This document shows, one piece after another, positions 37,447-45,677 of a DNA stretch of 64,000 bases. The notes below the pieces were generated by a model. The model was not told where the DNA came from and did no database searches. It saw only the letters and a program-made list of their open reading frames with translations. This DNA is from Roseiarcus sp963787135. GTDB lineage: Bacteria; Pseudomonadota; Alphaproteobacteria; Rhizobiales; Beijerinckiaceae. Where the stretch lies: contig CAWBBW010000033.1 of the NCBI GenBank assembly GCA_963787135.1, positions 248,001-312,000 on the forward strand, given 5' to 3'. The first letter of the stretch is position 1, and the number at the start of each line of letters is the position of its first letter. A program made the translations under genes and the position numbers.

Positions 37447-38427
37447 ATGACATCGATCCTTCGTTCTTGCGTTCGCGGCGTCGGCGCTGCGCTTCCCGCC
37501 CGCGTTGTCTCCAACGCCGAGCTCGCGCATAAGATCGATACGTCCGACGAGTGGATCCAGCAGCGCACCGGCATCAAGCAGCGCTATGTGGCGGGCGAGG
37601 GCGAAACGACGGCGAGCCTGGCGACCAAGGCGGCCGAGGCGGCGCTCAGTCACGCAGGCCTCGAGGCGTCCGCGATTGACCTGATCGTCGTCGCCACCTC
37701 GACCCCGGACTATACGTTCCCGGCGGTTGCGACCCAGGTGCAGGCGAGCCTCGGCATCGTCGACGGCGCGGCCTTCGACCTGCAGGCCGTCTGTACCGGC
37801 TTTGTCTATGCGGTCGCGACCGCCGACAAGTTCCTGCGCTCGGGCTCGAACAGGCGGGCGCTGGTGATCGGGGCCGAGACGTTCTCGCGCATCCTCGACT
37901 GGAGCGACCGCACGACGTGCGTGTTGTTCGGCGACGGCGCGGGCGCGATCGTGCTCGAGGCCTCCGAAAGCGACGGTCTCATCGGGTCGCCCGGCGTCAT
38001 CGCCTCGCGGCTTCGGGCGGACGGGCGCCATCGCGCCAAGCTCTTCGTCGACGGGGGCCCATCGACGACGATGACGGTCGGACACCTTCGGATGGAAGGC
38101 AAAGAGGTATTCCGGCACGCGGTCGGCATGGTGACCGACGTGATCAAGGGCTGCTTTGCCGACGCCGGCGTCACGGCCGGGGACATCGACTGGTTCGTGC
38201 CGCATCAGGCCAACCGCCGCATCATCGACGCCTCCGCCGACAAGCTCGGCATCCCCCATTCCAAGGTGGTCATAACCGTGGACCGGCACGGCAACACCTC
38301 CGCCGCCTCGGTGCCGCTCGCGCTCGCGGTCGCGGTCGAGGACGGCCGGATCAAGCCAGGCGATCTGGTGATGATCGAGGCGATGGGCGGCGGCTTCACC
38401 TGGGGCGCGGCGCTGATCCGCTGGTAG
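37447..38427 (+). CDS. fabH: 3-oxoacyl-[acyl-carrier-protein] synthase III
   Basis: Starts fatty acid synthesis by condensing acetyl-CoA with malonyl-ACP. The protein is 326 aa. The catalytic triad is visible: Cys116 in DLQAVCTGF, His in FVPHQANRRI, Asn in RHGNTSAASVP. The gene order plsX-fabH is standard; the genes usually next in Rhizobiales, ihfA and a merR-type regulator, are not here. Confidence 0.97.
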   Translation: MTSILRSCVRGVGAALPARVVSNAELAHKIDTSDEWIQQRTGIKQRYVAGEGETTASLATKAAEAALSHAGLEASAIDLIVVATSTPDYTFPAVATQVQASLGIVDGAAFDLQAVCTGFVYAVATADKFLRSGSNRRALVIGAETFSRILDWSDRTTCVLFGDGAGAIVLEASESDGLIGSPGVIASRLRADGRHRAKLFVDGGPSTTMTVGHLRMEGKEVFRHAVGMVTDVIKGCFADAGVTAGDIDWFVPHQANRRIIDASADKLGIPHSKVVITVDRHGNTSAASVPLALAVAVEDGRIKPGDLVMIEAMGGGFTWGAALIRW

Positions 38428-39254
38428 CGAAGCGTGCCCGGCGACGTGGCGATCCAATTTATAGAGAATCTTGACGATGGATTTCGTGTGGGAACCGCTT
38501 GCAACGTCGCCAAAACCGATTTCTCCCTGCTATAGCCTGCTAACAGGGAACGCGGCCAGAGCCACCCTTAGGTTTCATGCATAAAACCGTTTACTGTCAA
38601 TTACTTGTGATGAATTGCTCGCACGGCGATCGAGCGATAAAACAGGAAGCGTGTCTCCCTATTCTCACGCATAACAGGAGAAGCCAGCGGGGAAAGCCGA
38701 GGCCTGGGAACCAGCTTCCGGGGTGCGCCCGAGAGCGCAATCGTTTAGACTTTCTATACTCACCCGCCTGAAGTCGTCCGGGATCAGGCGGAATCTCTAC
38801 ATTTTCGCCGGCCCTTTTGGTACGAAAACCTCATCTATAGAAGGTTAGTGAACAGTCCTCATCCGTTGCGTGAGCAAAATAACGGGAGAAAGACGCCCGT
38901 CTTCCACGGCAGTCACGACGTGGCGATCCAAAGATCGTAGGGCGAGACCCCCGCCGCCCGGGAGCGGCGTTGCCCGCCTCGCCCCGCGCGATGCACCGCG
39001 CCACGGCTCCCTGATTCACATTTCTGACACAGTGGTGGTTCAGTTGGCCGCCCCCGATGCTGTCCGGCGATTATAGATCGTACAGCGATCATGAGAGTGT
39101 CAGGTGATTGGCAATACTAAAAGAACAAGCCTGAGCTGTCTCACCGATCAGACTTAGCCTGATCATCAAAAAGCATCACAGTCAGAAACCTCAATGCGCA
39201 TGAGCCTGCACGCTCTACGTGCCGGACCATTCGCTTTGTCGAAGGAGTGTTGGA
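38428..39254. other. Gene-poor stretch after fabH with degenerate short repeats
   Basis: About 830 bases with no credible gene. Codon use in the short open frames is random and none has a ribosome site. The base composition is visibly less GC-rich than its surroundings between 38460 and 38770. It contains several partial copies of ctccct...aacagg motifs (listed separately) and looks like decayed intergenic or mobile sequence. Confidence 0.6.
38520..38685. repeat. Degenerate clustered CCCTG/ACAGGG inverted motifs
   Basis: tccctg (38523-38528) pairs with caggga (38543-38548) around gctatagcctgctaa. About 95 bases on come two more aacagg copies (near 38640 and 38672) flanking ctccctattctcacgc. 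The spacing and motif recur in an imperfect way. From memory, similar CCCTG/CAGGGAA repeats are common between genes in Rhizobiales genomes, but I cannot verify a family name. Confidence 0.4.
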
Positions 39255-39773
39255 TTGACGAAACGCATGATTCCTGTTGCTCTCCTGGCCGCCGTCTCGG
39301 CAGCCGTCCTGCCCTCGGCGGCCGCGGAGGCGCGGGGCCACCGCCCGGCGGCCCCCCGCGCGCAGAGTCTCTCGGGCGGCTCTCGACGCGCCCCTTCCCG
39401 CGCCCAGGAGGACGCGCGCGGAAGCGACGTGGTGGCGGAAGCCGAACATTGGCTGGGCTCGCGCAACATGACCGGCAAGGGCGGCCCGTGGTGCGCCCAC
39501 TTTGCGTCTTATATCCTTCAGCGAACCGGCCATGCGCCGCTCGCCAACGGCATGGCCTCCGCGGCTCTCTCCTACGGGCGGCGCCTGTCGGAGCCGAAGG
39601 TCGGCGCGCTCGCAGTCGTCACCACCAGCGTCGGCTACGCCGCCCATGTCGGCTTCGTCGCCGGCGTCAACGCCGACGGCTCGATCGAACTCGTTTCCGG
39701 CAACTGGGGACGGCGTGTGGCCGATGCGACCGTGTCGCGCCGCCTTGTCGTCGCGTTCGTGGACGTCAGGTAG
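39255..39773 (+). CDS. Secreted CHAP/TIGR02594-like cell wall amidase-type protein
   Basis: A 172-aa protein starting at TTG 39255, which has AAGGAG seven bases upstream; the more upstream GTG has none. A signal peptide (IPVALLAAVSAAVLP) precedes a basic, Arg/Ser-rich linker to about residue 55. The C-terminal domain has GPWCAHFASYIL (Cys80), HVGFVAG (His131) and SGNWGRRV, the Cys-His-Asn layout of CHAP/NlpC-like peptidoglycan amidases. Autolysin or wall remodelling is plausible. It stands alone in a gene-poor region. Confidence 0.72.
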   Translation: MTKRMIPVALLAAVSAAVLPSAAAEARGHRPAAPRAQSLSGGSRRAPSRAQEDARGSDVVAEAEHWLGSRNMTGKGGPWCAHFASYILQRTGHAPLANGMASAALSYGRRLSEPKVGALAVVTTSVGYAAHVGFVAGVNADGSIELVSGNWGRRVADATVSRRLVVAFVDVR

Positions 39774-40842
39774 GGCGCGTCGCGAACGATCGAGCATGCG
39801 GCGCCCCTCCTCCGCATCGACGCACGTCGAGCGTGAACGTGATCGACCGTAACGTGACTGACGTTGACGTCGCGAGCGTTAATGGCGTACCGCATTGCCT
39901 GCGGCTCGCTACGATGGGAGAAGATCACTCAGCGGACAGCGGCGCGATCGCTGCTATTGTTGCATCAATTGCGCCTCGGCAGGCCGGGGGCATCACGCCG
40001 AAAAGATGCACGTCACATTTTCAGGGGACGGCGTCCGGCGATTGCGGAGGGCCAAGTCGGCTGTTTCGGGTGACGCCATTCGACGTTACTACGGTGGCTA
40101 CACGGGGGATAGCTGCACTTCGGCGGGACCGAGGGTCTCAACCAGGCGACCAGCGTCGACTTTCCATCGACGGTCTTCGCGGCGGAGTCTCGCCGGCTCG
40201 TTCATGAGGCGATTAGTAACGAATGGGCCTATCGTCGCGCCACGGGCCGCATTCTGGCCAACCCAAAGTGCATCGCCGTTTGCTCGTGGCGGGGCGTACA
40301 GCGTTCGTAGGCAGGAACCGCCATCATAGGCGAATTCCAGATCGTACTCTATTGCCGATAGTACTACAATGAGCGGGATAGCTTGGCGGGGACGCCTGGA
40401 TTAACGTCGCCTTGACTCTGGACAATGCGGCGTCCGAATTCGACGTCACTTTGAACTGTACATGAAGCACATAACGTTTTGTGACGACAGGGCCGCTGGC
40501 GCGAAGTGCCGACTTATTCGACGCTTATCGCTCTTTGGATTTGCTCGATGCGCATTCCGTCGCAACGAGCTTCAAAGAGCTACAGCGAACTCCGTTCCCG
40601 AACCGTCGACATGGGCGATGACGCTGCTCGGTTTTGCGGGCCTCGGCTTCGACGCGGAACGCAAGGCGAACGTCGCGTCGTACTGCGCTCGCTGCCTGAG
40701 CTGTCAACTGCGACCACAAAGCGCAAGGATCCCCGAGGCGGAACGTCTTGAAGCGACGCGCCTCTCGAGGCTGTCTTGTGCTCTATGTGCGCGCTGCCAA
40801 GCTCGACAGAGATGCGTCCGCGCCATGAGGGAATCGGGGCAA
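39774..40842. other. Gene-poor stretch holding a decayed PEP-CTERM gene
   Basis: About 1,070 bases between the CHAP-like gene and the Omp25-like gene. No intact gene is visible. Fragments that read like one secreted PEP-CTERM protein appear in three different frames between about 40116 and 40680. The first 300 bases show nothing I can name, apart from several gacgt/aacgt words near 39830-39880. Confidence 0.5.
40582..40680 (+). pseudogene. Remnant of a PEP-CTERM protein gene (C-terminal sorting signal)
   Basis: The frame at 40594 reads VPEPSTWAMTLLGFAGLGF followed by basic residues, a textbook PEP-CTERM signal for exosortase/archaeosortase processing. Upstream, FGGTEGLNQATSVDFPSTV appears in another frame (from about 40116) and WINVALTLDNAASEFDV in the third (from 40397), both like PEP-CTERM protein bodies. 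Frameshifts and stops separate them, so the gene is broken. An intact PEP-CTERM gene lies at 49864. Confidence 0.6.
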
Positions 40843-41661
40843 TCAGAACTTGACGTTCATGCCGACGCGGAAAATCGAGCCGTCGTAGGCGTATTTCGCC
40901 GTGGCGTAGACGCCCGGGAAGACCGCGCTCGCAGTCGGGTTCGCGACCGTGACGAGATTGCTGCTGCCGAGATCGTAGTAAAGGTATTCGGCTTTCAGCG
41001 TCACGTTGTCAGTGATGGCATATTCGGCGCCGACGCCGATTGTCCAGCCGACCCGTGTCGAACTCGGCGCCCCATGCCAGGCGAGCCCGGCGAGGTTGTC
41101 GAAGACGTTGAGATAGCCATTGCCGCCGCCATAGGCGAAGCCGCCCGTGCCGTAGACCATCAGGCGATAGTCCGGGGTGGCGACGAAACCGATGCGGGCC
41201 CGCGTCGTCCCAAGCCAGTCAAGCCGCGCCGACGCGTTGACATGCAGGATGTCGCCGGGGGCATACGCGGTCCAGGGCGAGCTGGCGAACGAGAACGTCT
41301 TGTTCATGCTCGTCCAGTCGATGTCCGTCTCGAGACCGAACACCGCCCCGCCCGCCTGCCAGTTGTAGCCTGCCTGGCCGCCGCCCAGCCATCCGATCGA
41401 GCTGGTTCCGAGGGTGTCGGGATAGTACACCGAGAGTAGCGGGAAGCCGGTGTCGTAGAGGGTCGTCGTCCGGCTGCCGGAACCCAGGACGCCGCCGGCG
41501 TTCAAACCGAGGTAGACGCCGGTCCAGGTGAAGGGCGGCGCGTAGAACAACCCTTGCGTCGGCGGCTCCTTCAAGGTCCAGAGGTCGGCGGCCCAGGCCA
41601 TGGGAGATCCTGCAACCGTCAGCGCCGCAGCGGCGATCCCGCTCAACCGGCGAGGCTTCAT
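40843..41661 (-). CDS. Outer membrane beta-barrel protein, Omp25/Omp31 type
   Basis: The protein is 272 aa with a signal peptide ending at AWAAD. The mature part opens with FTWTGVYLGLNAGG, the usual first strand, followed by GWLGGGQAGYNWQAGGAVFGLE, TTRARIGFVATPDYRLMVYGTGGFAYG (in part) and a last strand ending in Phe (VGMNVKF). This is the OmpA-like eight-strand barrel family of Rhizobiales. The ATG at 41661 has GGAGAG ahead. It is a structural or surface protein with no assigned substrate. Confidence 0.88.
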   Translation of the reverse strand: MKPRRLSGIAAAALTVAGSPMAWAADLWTLKEPPTQGLFYAPPFTWTGVYLGLNAGGVLGSGSRTTTLYDTGFPLLSVYYPDTLGTSSIGWLGGGQAGYNWQAGGAVFGLETDIDWTSMNKTFSFASSPWTAYAPGDILHVNASARLDWLGTTRARIGFVATPDYRLMVYGTGGFAYGGGNGYLNVFDNLAGLAWHGAPSSTRVGWTIGVGAEYAITDNVTLKAEYLYYDLGSSNLVTVANPTASAVFPGVYATAKYAYDGSIFRVGMNVKF

Positions 41662-41889
41662 CTCGCTCTCCTTCCAGGGTTCGGCTGTGACGCAGGGCGG
41701 GATTCGCCGATCCGAACGCATGGAGTTGAGCCAGCGCAGCTTGCGGCAGGCTGACCTGGCGCCGCCTGCCGGCGGCTTCGTTTCGGGCGTGCAGGCGACC
41801 CACTGCGGATTCGATCGTCTCGCGGCCCCTTGTCGTCGCGTTCGCGGGCGTGAAATCGTGGATGTGGGAGGCTGGTCTGCTCGGCTCCG

Positions 41890-43155
41890 TCAAGCCGCAA
41901 GTGGTTCGACGACCTGCCCCTGGCGCACGCCGATGAAGGCCCAGAGCGTGGCCGCCGCGACGAGGTCGAACAGGAACAACAACGCAAACAGCGGCTCGTA
42001 GCCGATGGTGGTGGCCAGCGCTCCGACCATCAGCGTGAACAGCGCGCCGCCGAGATAGCCGAACATTCCCGCGACGCCCGTCGCGGTCGCGACCTCCGGC
42101 TTCTCGAACACGTCGCCCATCAGCGCGTACATCATGCTGGAAAGCATCTGATGCGCGAAGCCGCCGAGCGAGAAGCAGAGAATGGCGACGATCGGGCTGA
42201 CGACGAAGCTGATCAGCGCCGGCCCGACCATGCAGAGCGCGCCGATCGTGATCACGGTCAGCCGCGCGTTCACGATCTGGAGCCCGAAGCGCTTGTGAAG
42301 GAACGGCGCGAGGTAGCCGCCGAACAGACAGCCGATGTCGGAGAACAGAAACGGCAGCCAGGCGAATAGCGCGAACTGCTTGAGGTCCATGCCGCGCACG
42401 GTGACCATGTAAAGCGGGATCCAGAAGGCGAAAGTCTGCCACGCCGGCTCGGTCAGGAATCGCGCGATAATAATGCCGAGGAATTTCGTCTTCGACAGCA
42501 CCGCCTTGATCGAAGGCTTTGCCCCCAGCGGCGGTTCACGGCCGGAATAAATGTACTCGCGCTCCTCCTGAGACAGGCGCGGTTGCGCCTCGGGGTCCCG
42601 ATAGAGCCAGAACCAGACGATCCCGAGCGCGACGCCGAGCGCCCCGGTGATCCAGAACGCAGGCCGCCAGCCGTAGGCCGAATAGAGCCACACCACGACG
42701 GGGGGCGTAATCATCGAACCAATCGAGGAGCCGGAATTGAACCAGCCGGTGGCGATCGAGCGCTCCTGCGATGGAAACCAGATGGTCGACACCTTCGTCC
42801 CGGTCGGGATCGCGACCGCTTCGCTGAGACCGAGCAGGCCGCGGAAGCCCGCCATCGACACCCATCCGGTCGCCAGTCCGTGCATCGCGGCGGCAGCGCC
42901 CCAGATCACCGCGGCGACGGCGTAGCCCACTCGCGGTCCGATCAGATCGGTCAGATACCCCGCGACCGGCTGCGAGAAGGAATAGACGAGCTGGAAGGCG
43001 GAGACGACGTAGGAGTACTGCGCCGTCGTGAAGGACAATTCCTTCTGCAGAATCGGAGCGAGCACGCCGAGCACATTGCGATCGACATAGATCACGATCG
43101 TGCCGACGAGCATCAGCGCCAGCATCTTCCAGCGCAACCTTCCGATCGGGCGCAT
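41890..43155 (-). CDS. MFS transporter, anion:cation symporter family, ExuT/hexuronate-like
   Basis: The protein is 421 aa with about twelve membrane segments. Family marks are YVDRNVLGVLAPILQKE in TM1, the inter-TM2/3 loop GYLTDLIGPRVGY, and RGLLGLSEAVAIPTGTKVSTIWFP, as in hexuronate and sugar-acid carriers. It is divergent from uxaC, sharing the 165-base region with a candidate operator, so uptake of glucuronate or galacturonate is the likely role. The ATG at 43155 has GGGGAG ahead. Confidence 0.88.
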   Translation of the reverse strand: MRPIGRLRWKMLALMLVGTIVIYVDRNVLGVLAPILQKELSFTTAQYSYVVSAFQLVYSFSQPVAGYLTDLIGPRVGYAVAAVIWGAAAAMHGLATGWVSMAGFRGLLGLSEAVAIPTGTKVSTIWFPSQERSIATGWFNSGSSIGSMITPPVVVWLYSAYGWRPAFWITGALGVALGIVWFWLYRDPEAQPRLSQEEREYIYSGREPPLGAKPSIKAVLSKTKFLGIIIARFLTEPAWQTFAFWIPLYMVTVRGMDLKQFALFAWLPFLFSDIGCLFGGYLAPFLHKRFGLQIVNARLTVITIGALCMVGPALISFVVSPIVAILCFSLGGFAHQMLSSMMYALMGDVFEKPEVATATGVAGMFGYLGGALFTLMVGALATTIGYEPLFALLFLFDLVAAATLWAFIGVRQGQVVEPLAA

Positions 43156-43223
43156 GACGTCTCCCCAGTGCGTTTGAGGCCGGCTTGAAGGAACCAGCTC
43201 TCTTGAGTTCGTCCGGCCTGGCA

Positions 43224-43254
43224 ATTGGCCTTACCACTTGACCATTAGGCCAAT
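43224..43254. promoter_or_regulatory. Candidate operator between the hexuronate transporter and uxaC
   Basis: attggcc (43224-43230) and ggccaat (43248-43254) form a perfect 7-bp inverted repeat around ttaccacttgaccatta. The core, read on the minus strand, contains two TGGT words as in FadR-type GntR operators (TGGTnnnACCA-like). It lies midway between two divergent hexuronate genes, with a FadR-type regulator gene just past uxaC. This is a by-eye prediction. Confidence 0.45.
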
Positions 43255-43320
43255 CTGCCTGAATGTCCAGCGGCAATTTTCGCGGCCGTCGCAAAACACG
43301 TTTACCCGGAGGCTTCGCCC

Positions 43321-44745
43321 ATGACCGTTTCCCCGACGCCTTTCGCGCTCCACCCGGACCGGCTTTTCCCCCCCGAGCCCGAAACGCGCGCCATAGCACG
43401 CAACCTCTACGCTTCGGTCGCCGAGCTGCCGATCATCAGTCCGCACGGCCACACCGACCCGCGATGGTTCGCCGACGACGCTCCCTTCCCCGACCCGGCA
43501 AGGCTGTTCATCGTTCCCGACCACTACGTGCATCGCATGCTCTACAGTCAGGGCGCGCGTCTCGAGGACCTGGGCGTGCCGCGGACCGACGGCGGCCCGG
43601 TAGAAACCGATCCACGCAAGATCTGGCGCCGCTTCGCCGACAACTTTCATCTGTTCCGCGGCACGCCGTCCTGGCTCTGGCTCAACCAGGCCTTCACGGA
43701 AGTCTTCGGCTTCCATGAGCGCCTCGGCTCCAGGAACGCCGACAAGGCCTACGATCACATCGCCGCCTGCCTGGAGCGTCCCGAGTTCCGGCCGCGCGCG
43801 CTGTTTGAGCGGTTCAACATCGAGGCGCTGACGACGACGGAGAGCCCGCTCGACGATCTCAGGCACCACCGCAAGATGCAGTCCAGCGGCTGGCGCGGCC
43901 GGGTGCTCACCGCTTTCCGCCCGGACCCGGTCGTCGATCCGGCTTTTCCCGGGTTCGTCGAGAACCTCGCAGGAACTCGGCCGCATCGCCGATTGCGACG
44001 TCTCGACCTACGACGGCTATCTGGCCGCGCTCGCCAAGCGGCGCGCCTATTTCAAGTCGATCGGCTGCACGTCGACAGACCACGGCCATCCCACGGCGCG
44101 CACCGCGGACCTGCCCAAGAGCGAAGCGGCCGCGCTCTACGCCGCGTCCGCAACGGCGGGGCGTCGGCCACCGACGCCGAACTTTTCCGCGCGCAGATGC
44201 TTACCGAGATGGCGCGGATGAGCCTCGAGGACGGACTGGTGATGCAGATCCATCCGGGGTCCGTGCGGGACCACAATCCCGCGATCTTCCGTGCCTTCGG
44301 CAGAGACAAGGGGTGCGACATCCCCTCCCCGACCGACTATGTGTTCGCCCTAAAGCCGCTGCTCGACCGCTTCGGCAACGAACGCGGCCTGACCATCATT
44401 CTGTTCACGCTGGACGAGACGGCCTTTTCCCGCGAACTCGCCCCGCTCGCCGGCCACTATCCGGCGCTGAAGCTAGGGCCCCCCTGGTGGTTCCTCGACA
44501 GCCCCGAAGGCATGCGCCGCTATCGTGAAACAGTGACGGAGACGGCTGGATTCTACAACACGGTCGGCTTCAACGATGACACGCGCGCGTTTCTGTCGAT
44601 CCCGGCGCGGCACGACATGAGCCGGCGCGTCGATTGCGCGTATCTCGCCTGCCTCGTCGCCGAGCACCGGCTCGAACTCGACGAGGCGTTCGAAGTGGCT
44701 CACGGCCTCGCATACAGCCTCGCCAAGTCCGCGTACAAACTCTGA
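43321..44745 (+). CDS. uxaC: Glucuronate/galacturonate isomerase with two compensating frameshifts
   Basis: Converts D-glucuronate to D-fructuronate (or D-galacturonate to tagaturonate). The length of 474 aa fits the family. Residues 1-215 match well (ISPHGHTDPRWFADDAPFPDPA, ALTTTESPLDDL), as do residues after 280 (QIHPGSVRDHN, WWFLDSPEGMRRY). Between about 43970 and 44160 this frame turns Arg-rich, while one base over it reads RIADCDVSTYDGYLAAL and GCTSTDHGH, the true family sequence. An extra base near 43968 and a missing one near 44160 restore the frame without a stop. The predicted protein would lack about 63 native residues, including the TDHGH segment. This may be sequence error. Confidence 0.85.
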   Translation: MTVSPTPFALHPDRLFPPEPETRAIARNLYASVAELPIISPHGHTDPRWFADDAPFPDPARLFIVPDHYVHRMLYSQGARLEDLGVPRTDGGPVETDPRKIWRRFADNFHLFRGTPSWLWLNQAFTEVFGFHERLGSRNADKAYDHIAACLERPEFRPRALFERFNIEALTTTESPLDDLRHHRKMQSSGWRGRVLTAFRPDPVVDPAFPGFVENLAGTRPHRRLRRLDLRRLSGRARQAARLFQVDRLHVDRPRPSHGAHRGPAQERSGRALRRVRNGGASATDAELFRAQMLTEMARMSLEDGLVMQIHPGSVRDHNPAIFRAFGRDKGCDIPSPTDYVFALKPLLDRFGNERGLTIILFTLDETAFSRELAPLAGHYPALKLGPPWWFLDSPEGMRRYRETVTETAGFYNTVGFNDDTRAFLSIPARHDMSRRVDCAYLACLVAEHRLELDEAFEVAHGLAYSLAKSAYKL

Positions 44746-44828
44746 CGCGAGGCACGAGGGGAATCCGATTGCCAGGTCTACGCGCCGCCGGTCCTTTCCC
44801 CCGCAGAACTCGTCAAGAGGAAGGGACG

Positions 44829-45536
44829 ATGCCATTCCAGCCCGTCGACAACAGGCGGCTCTACGAACAGGTGGCCGATCAGATCGGCGGGCTCATCCGC
44901 AAAGGCGAGTTCCGGCCGGGACAGAGGCTGCCCGCCGAGCGCAATCTGGCCAAGATGCTCGCCGTCAGCCGGCCGGTCGTCCGCGAGGCGATGATCGCGC
45001 TCGAGATCGCCGGGCTGATCGAAGTGCGCACGGGCTCGGGCGCCTTCGTCAGGGAGAAGCCTGCGGAAGCGGCGGAGGCGGTCAATACGGGCCATAGTCC
45101 CAGCGACATTCTCAACGCGCGCATGCTGATCGAAGGCGAGACTGCGGCCCTTGCAGCTTCTCGCGCGACCCCGGAGGATCTCGCCGCCATGGCGGAATGG
45201 GTCGACGAAATGGTTCGCGAGCATGATGCGGGACGCCCGTGGCGTGCGGCGGACCTCGGATTCCACCTGGCCATCGCCCGGTCCACGGGGAACGCTGCGT
45301 TGGTGAGCGTCGTCGATCGGCTATGGCAGGAACAGCACGCGCCCGTCTTCACCCTCCTCTCGGAGCGGGTGCGACTGAGCGACAACTGGGATGCGACCCT
45401 GCGCGGCCACATGGATATCCTCGACGCGATCGCGGGGGCGAAGCGGTCAGCCGCAAGGGACAGTATGCGCGCGCACCTGCGTCAGGTGCTGGACGCGATG
45501 ACTGGCGTCGAGAAAAAAGAACCCGCCGGTCTGTGA
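44829..45536 (+). CDS. GntR-family transcriptional regulator, FadR subfamily (ExuR/UxuR-like)
   Basis: The protein is 235 aa. A winged helix-turn-helix covers residues 8-75 (LYEQVADQIGGLIRKGEFRPG, LPAERNLAKMLAVSRPVVREA, in parts), followed by an FCD ligand domain with the metal-binding Asp/His residues (ADLGFHLAIA, RGHMDILDAI). FadR-type members with FCD domains sense organic and sugar acids. The position right after uxaC makes it the likely hexuronate repressor. The ATG at 44829 follows AAGGGA. Confidence 0.9.
   Translation: MPFQPVDNRRLYEQVADQIGGLIRKGEFRPGQRLPAERNLAKMLAVSRPVVREAMIALEIAGLIEVRTGSGAFVREKPAEAAEAVNTGHSPSDILNARMLIEGETAALAASRATPEDLAAMAEWVDEMVREHDAGRPWRAADLGFHLAIARSTGNAALVSVVDRLWQEQHAPVFTLLSERVRLSDNWDATLRGHMDILDAIAGAKRSAARDSMRAHLRQVLDAMTGVEKKEPAGL
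45473..45489. promoter_or_regulatory. Perfect 7-bp inverted repeat upstream of the sigma-54 promoter
   Basis: gcacctg (45473-45479), cgt, caggtgc (45483-45489). It lies in the 3' end of the regulator gene, about 60 bases ahead of the -24 element. It resembles an NtrC-type GCAC...GTGC site, but the arms are two bases further apart than in the enteric consensus. It is also coding sequence, so chance is possible. Confidence 0.25.
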
Positions 45537-45548
45537 TCCGATCTTTTT

Positions 45549-45564
45549 GGGCATGATTTTTGCT
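45549..45564 (+). promoter_or_regulatory. Sigma-54 (RpoN) promoter
   Basis: gggcatgatttttgct matches the -24/-12 consensus TGGCACGN4TTGCW: invariant GG at 45550-45551 and GC at 45562-45563 have the correct spacing, and only two less conserved positions differ. It lies about 115 bases before the ATG of the cysteine hydrolase and just after the regulator stop. Transcription should start near 45575. This implies activation by an enhancer-binding protein such as NtrC, that is, nitrogen control. Confidence 0.7.
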
Positions 45565-45677
45565 GGGGGAATCCCGAACGCCGATCGTTCGCCCGGAGTA
45601 GCGCTGACGCGCGCTGCGCGGGGTGAAGGATAGGCGAAGAGCCACTTTTTTAGGCGGCGCCGGGGGATGAAAGCCGG

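Noticed and set aside
38577..38771. 64-codon frame after fabH as a small gene
   Set aside because: No ribosome site, no hydrophobic or family pattern, and it spans the degenerate repeats.
39219..39254. Upstream GTG start for the CHAP-like protein
   Set aside because: It has no ribosome binding site and would add residues ahead of the signal peptide; TTG at 39255 has AAGGAG at the right distance.
38428..40842. tRNA or other structured RNA gene in the gene-poor stretch
   Set aside because: No T-loop GGTTCRAATCC-type box or cloverleaf pairing was seen on either strand.
45473..45489. Canonical NtrC binding site
   Set aside because: The palindrome is perfect, but its GCAC/GTGC arms are nine bases apart instead of seven and it lies in coding sequence. 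It is kept only as a low-confidence inverted repeat.
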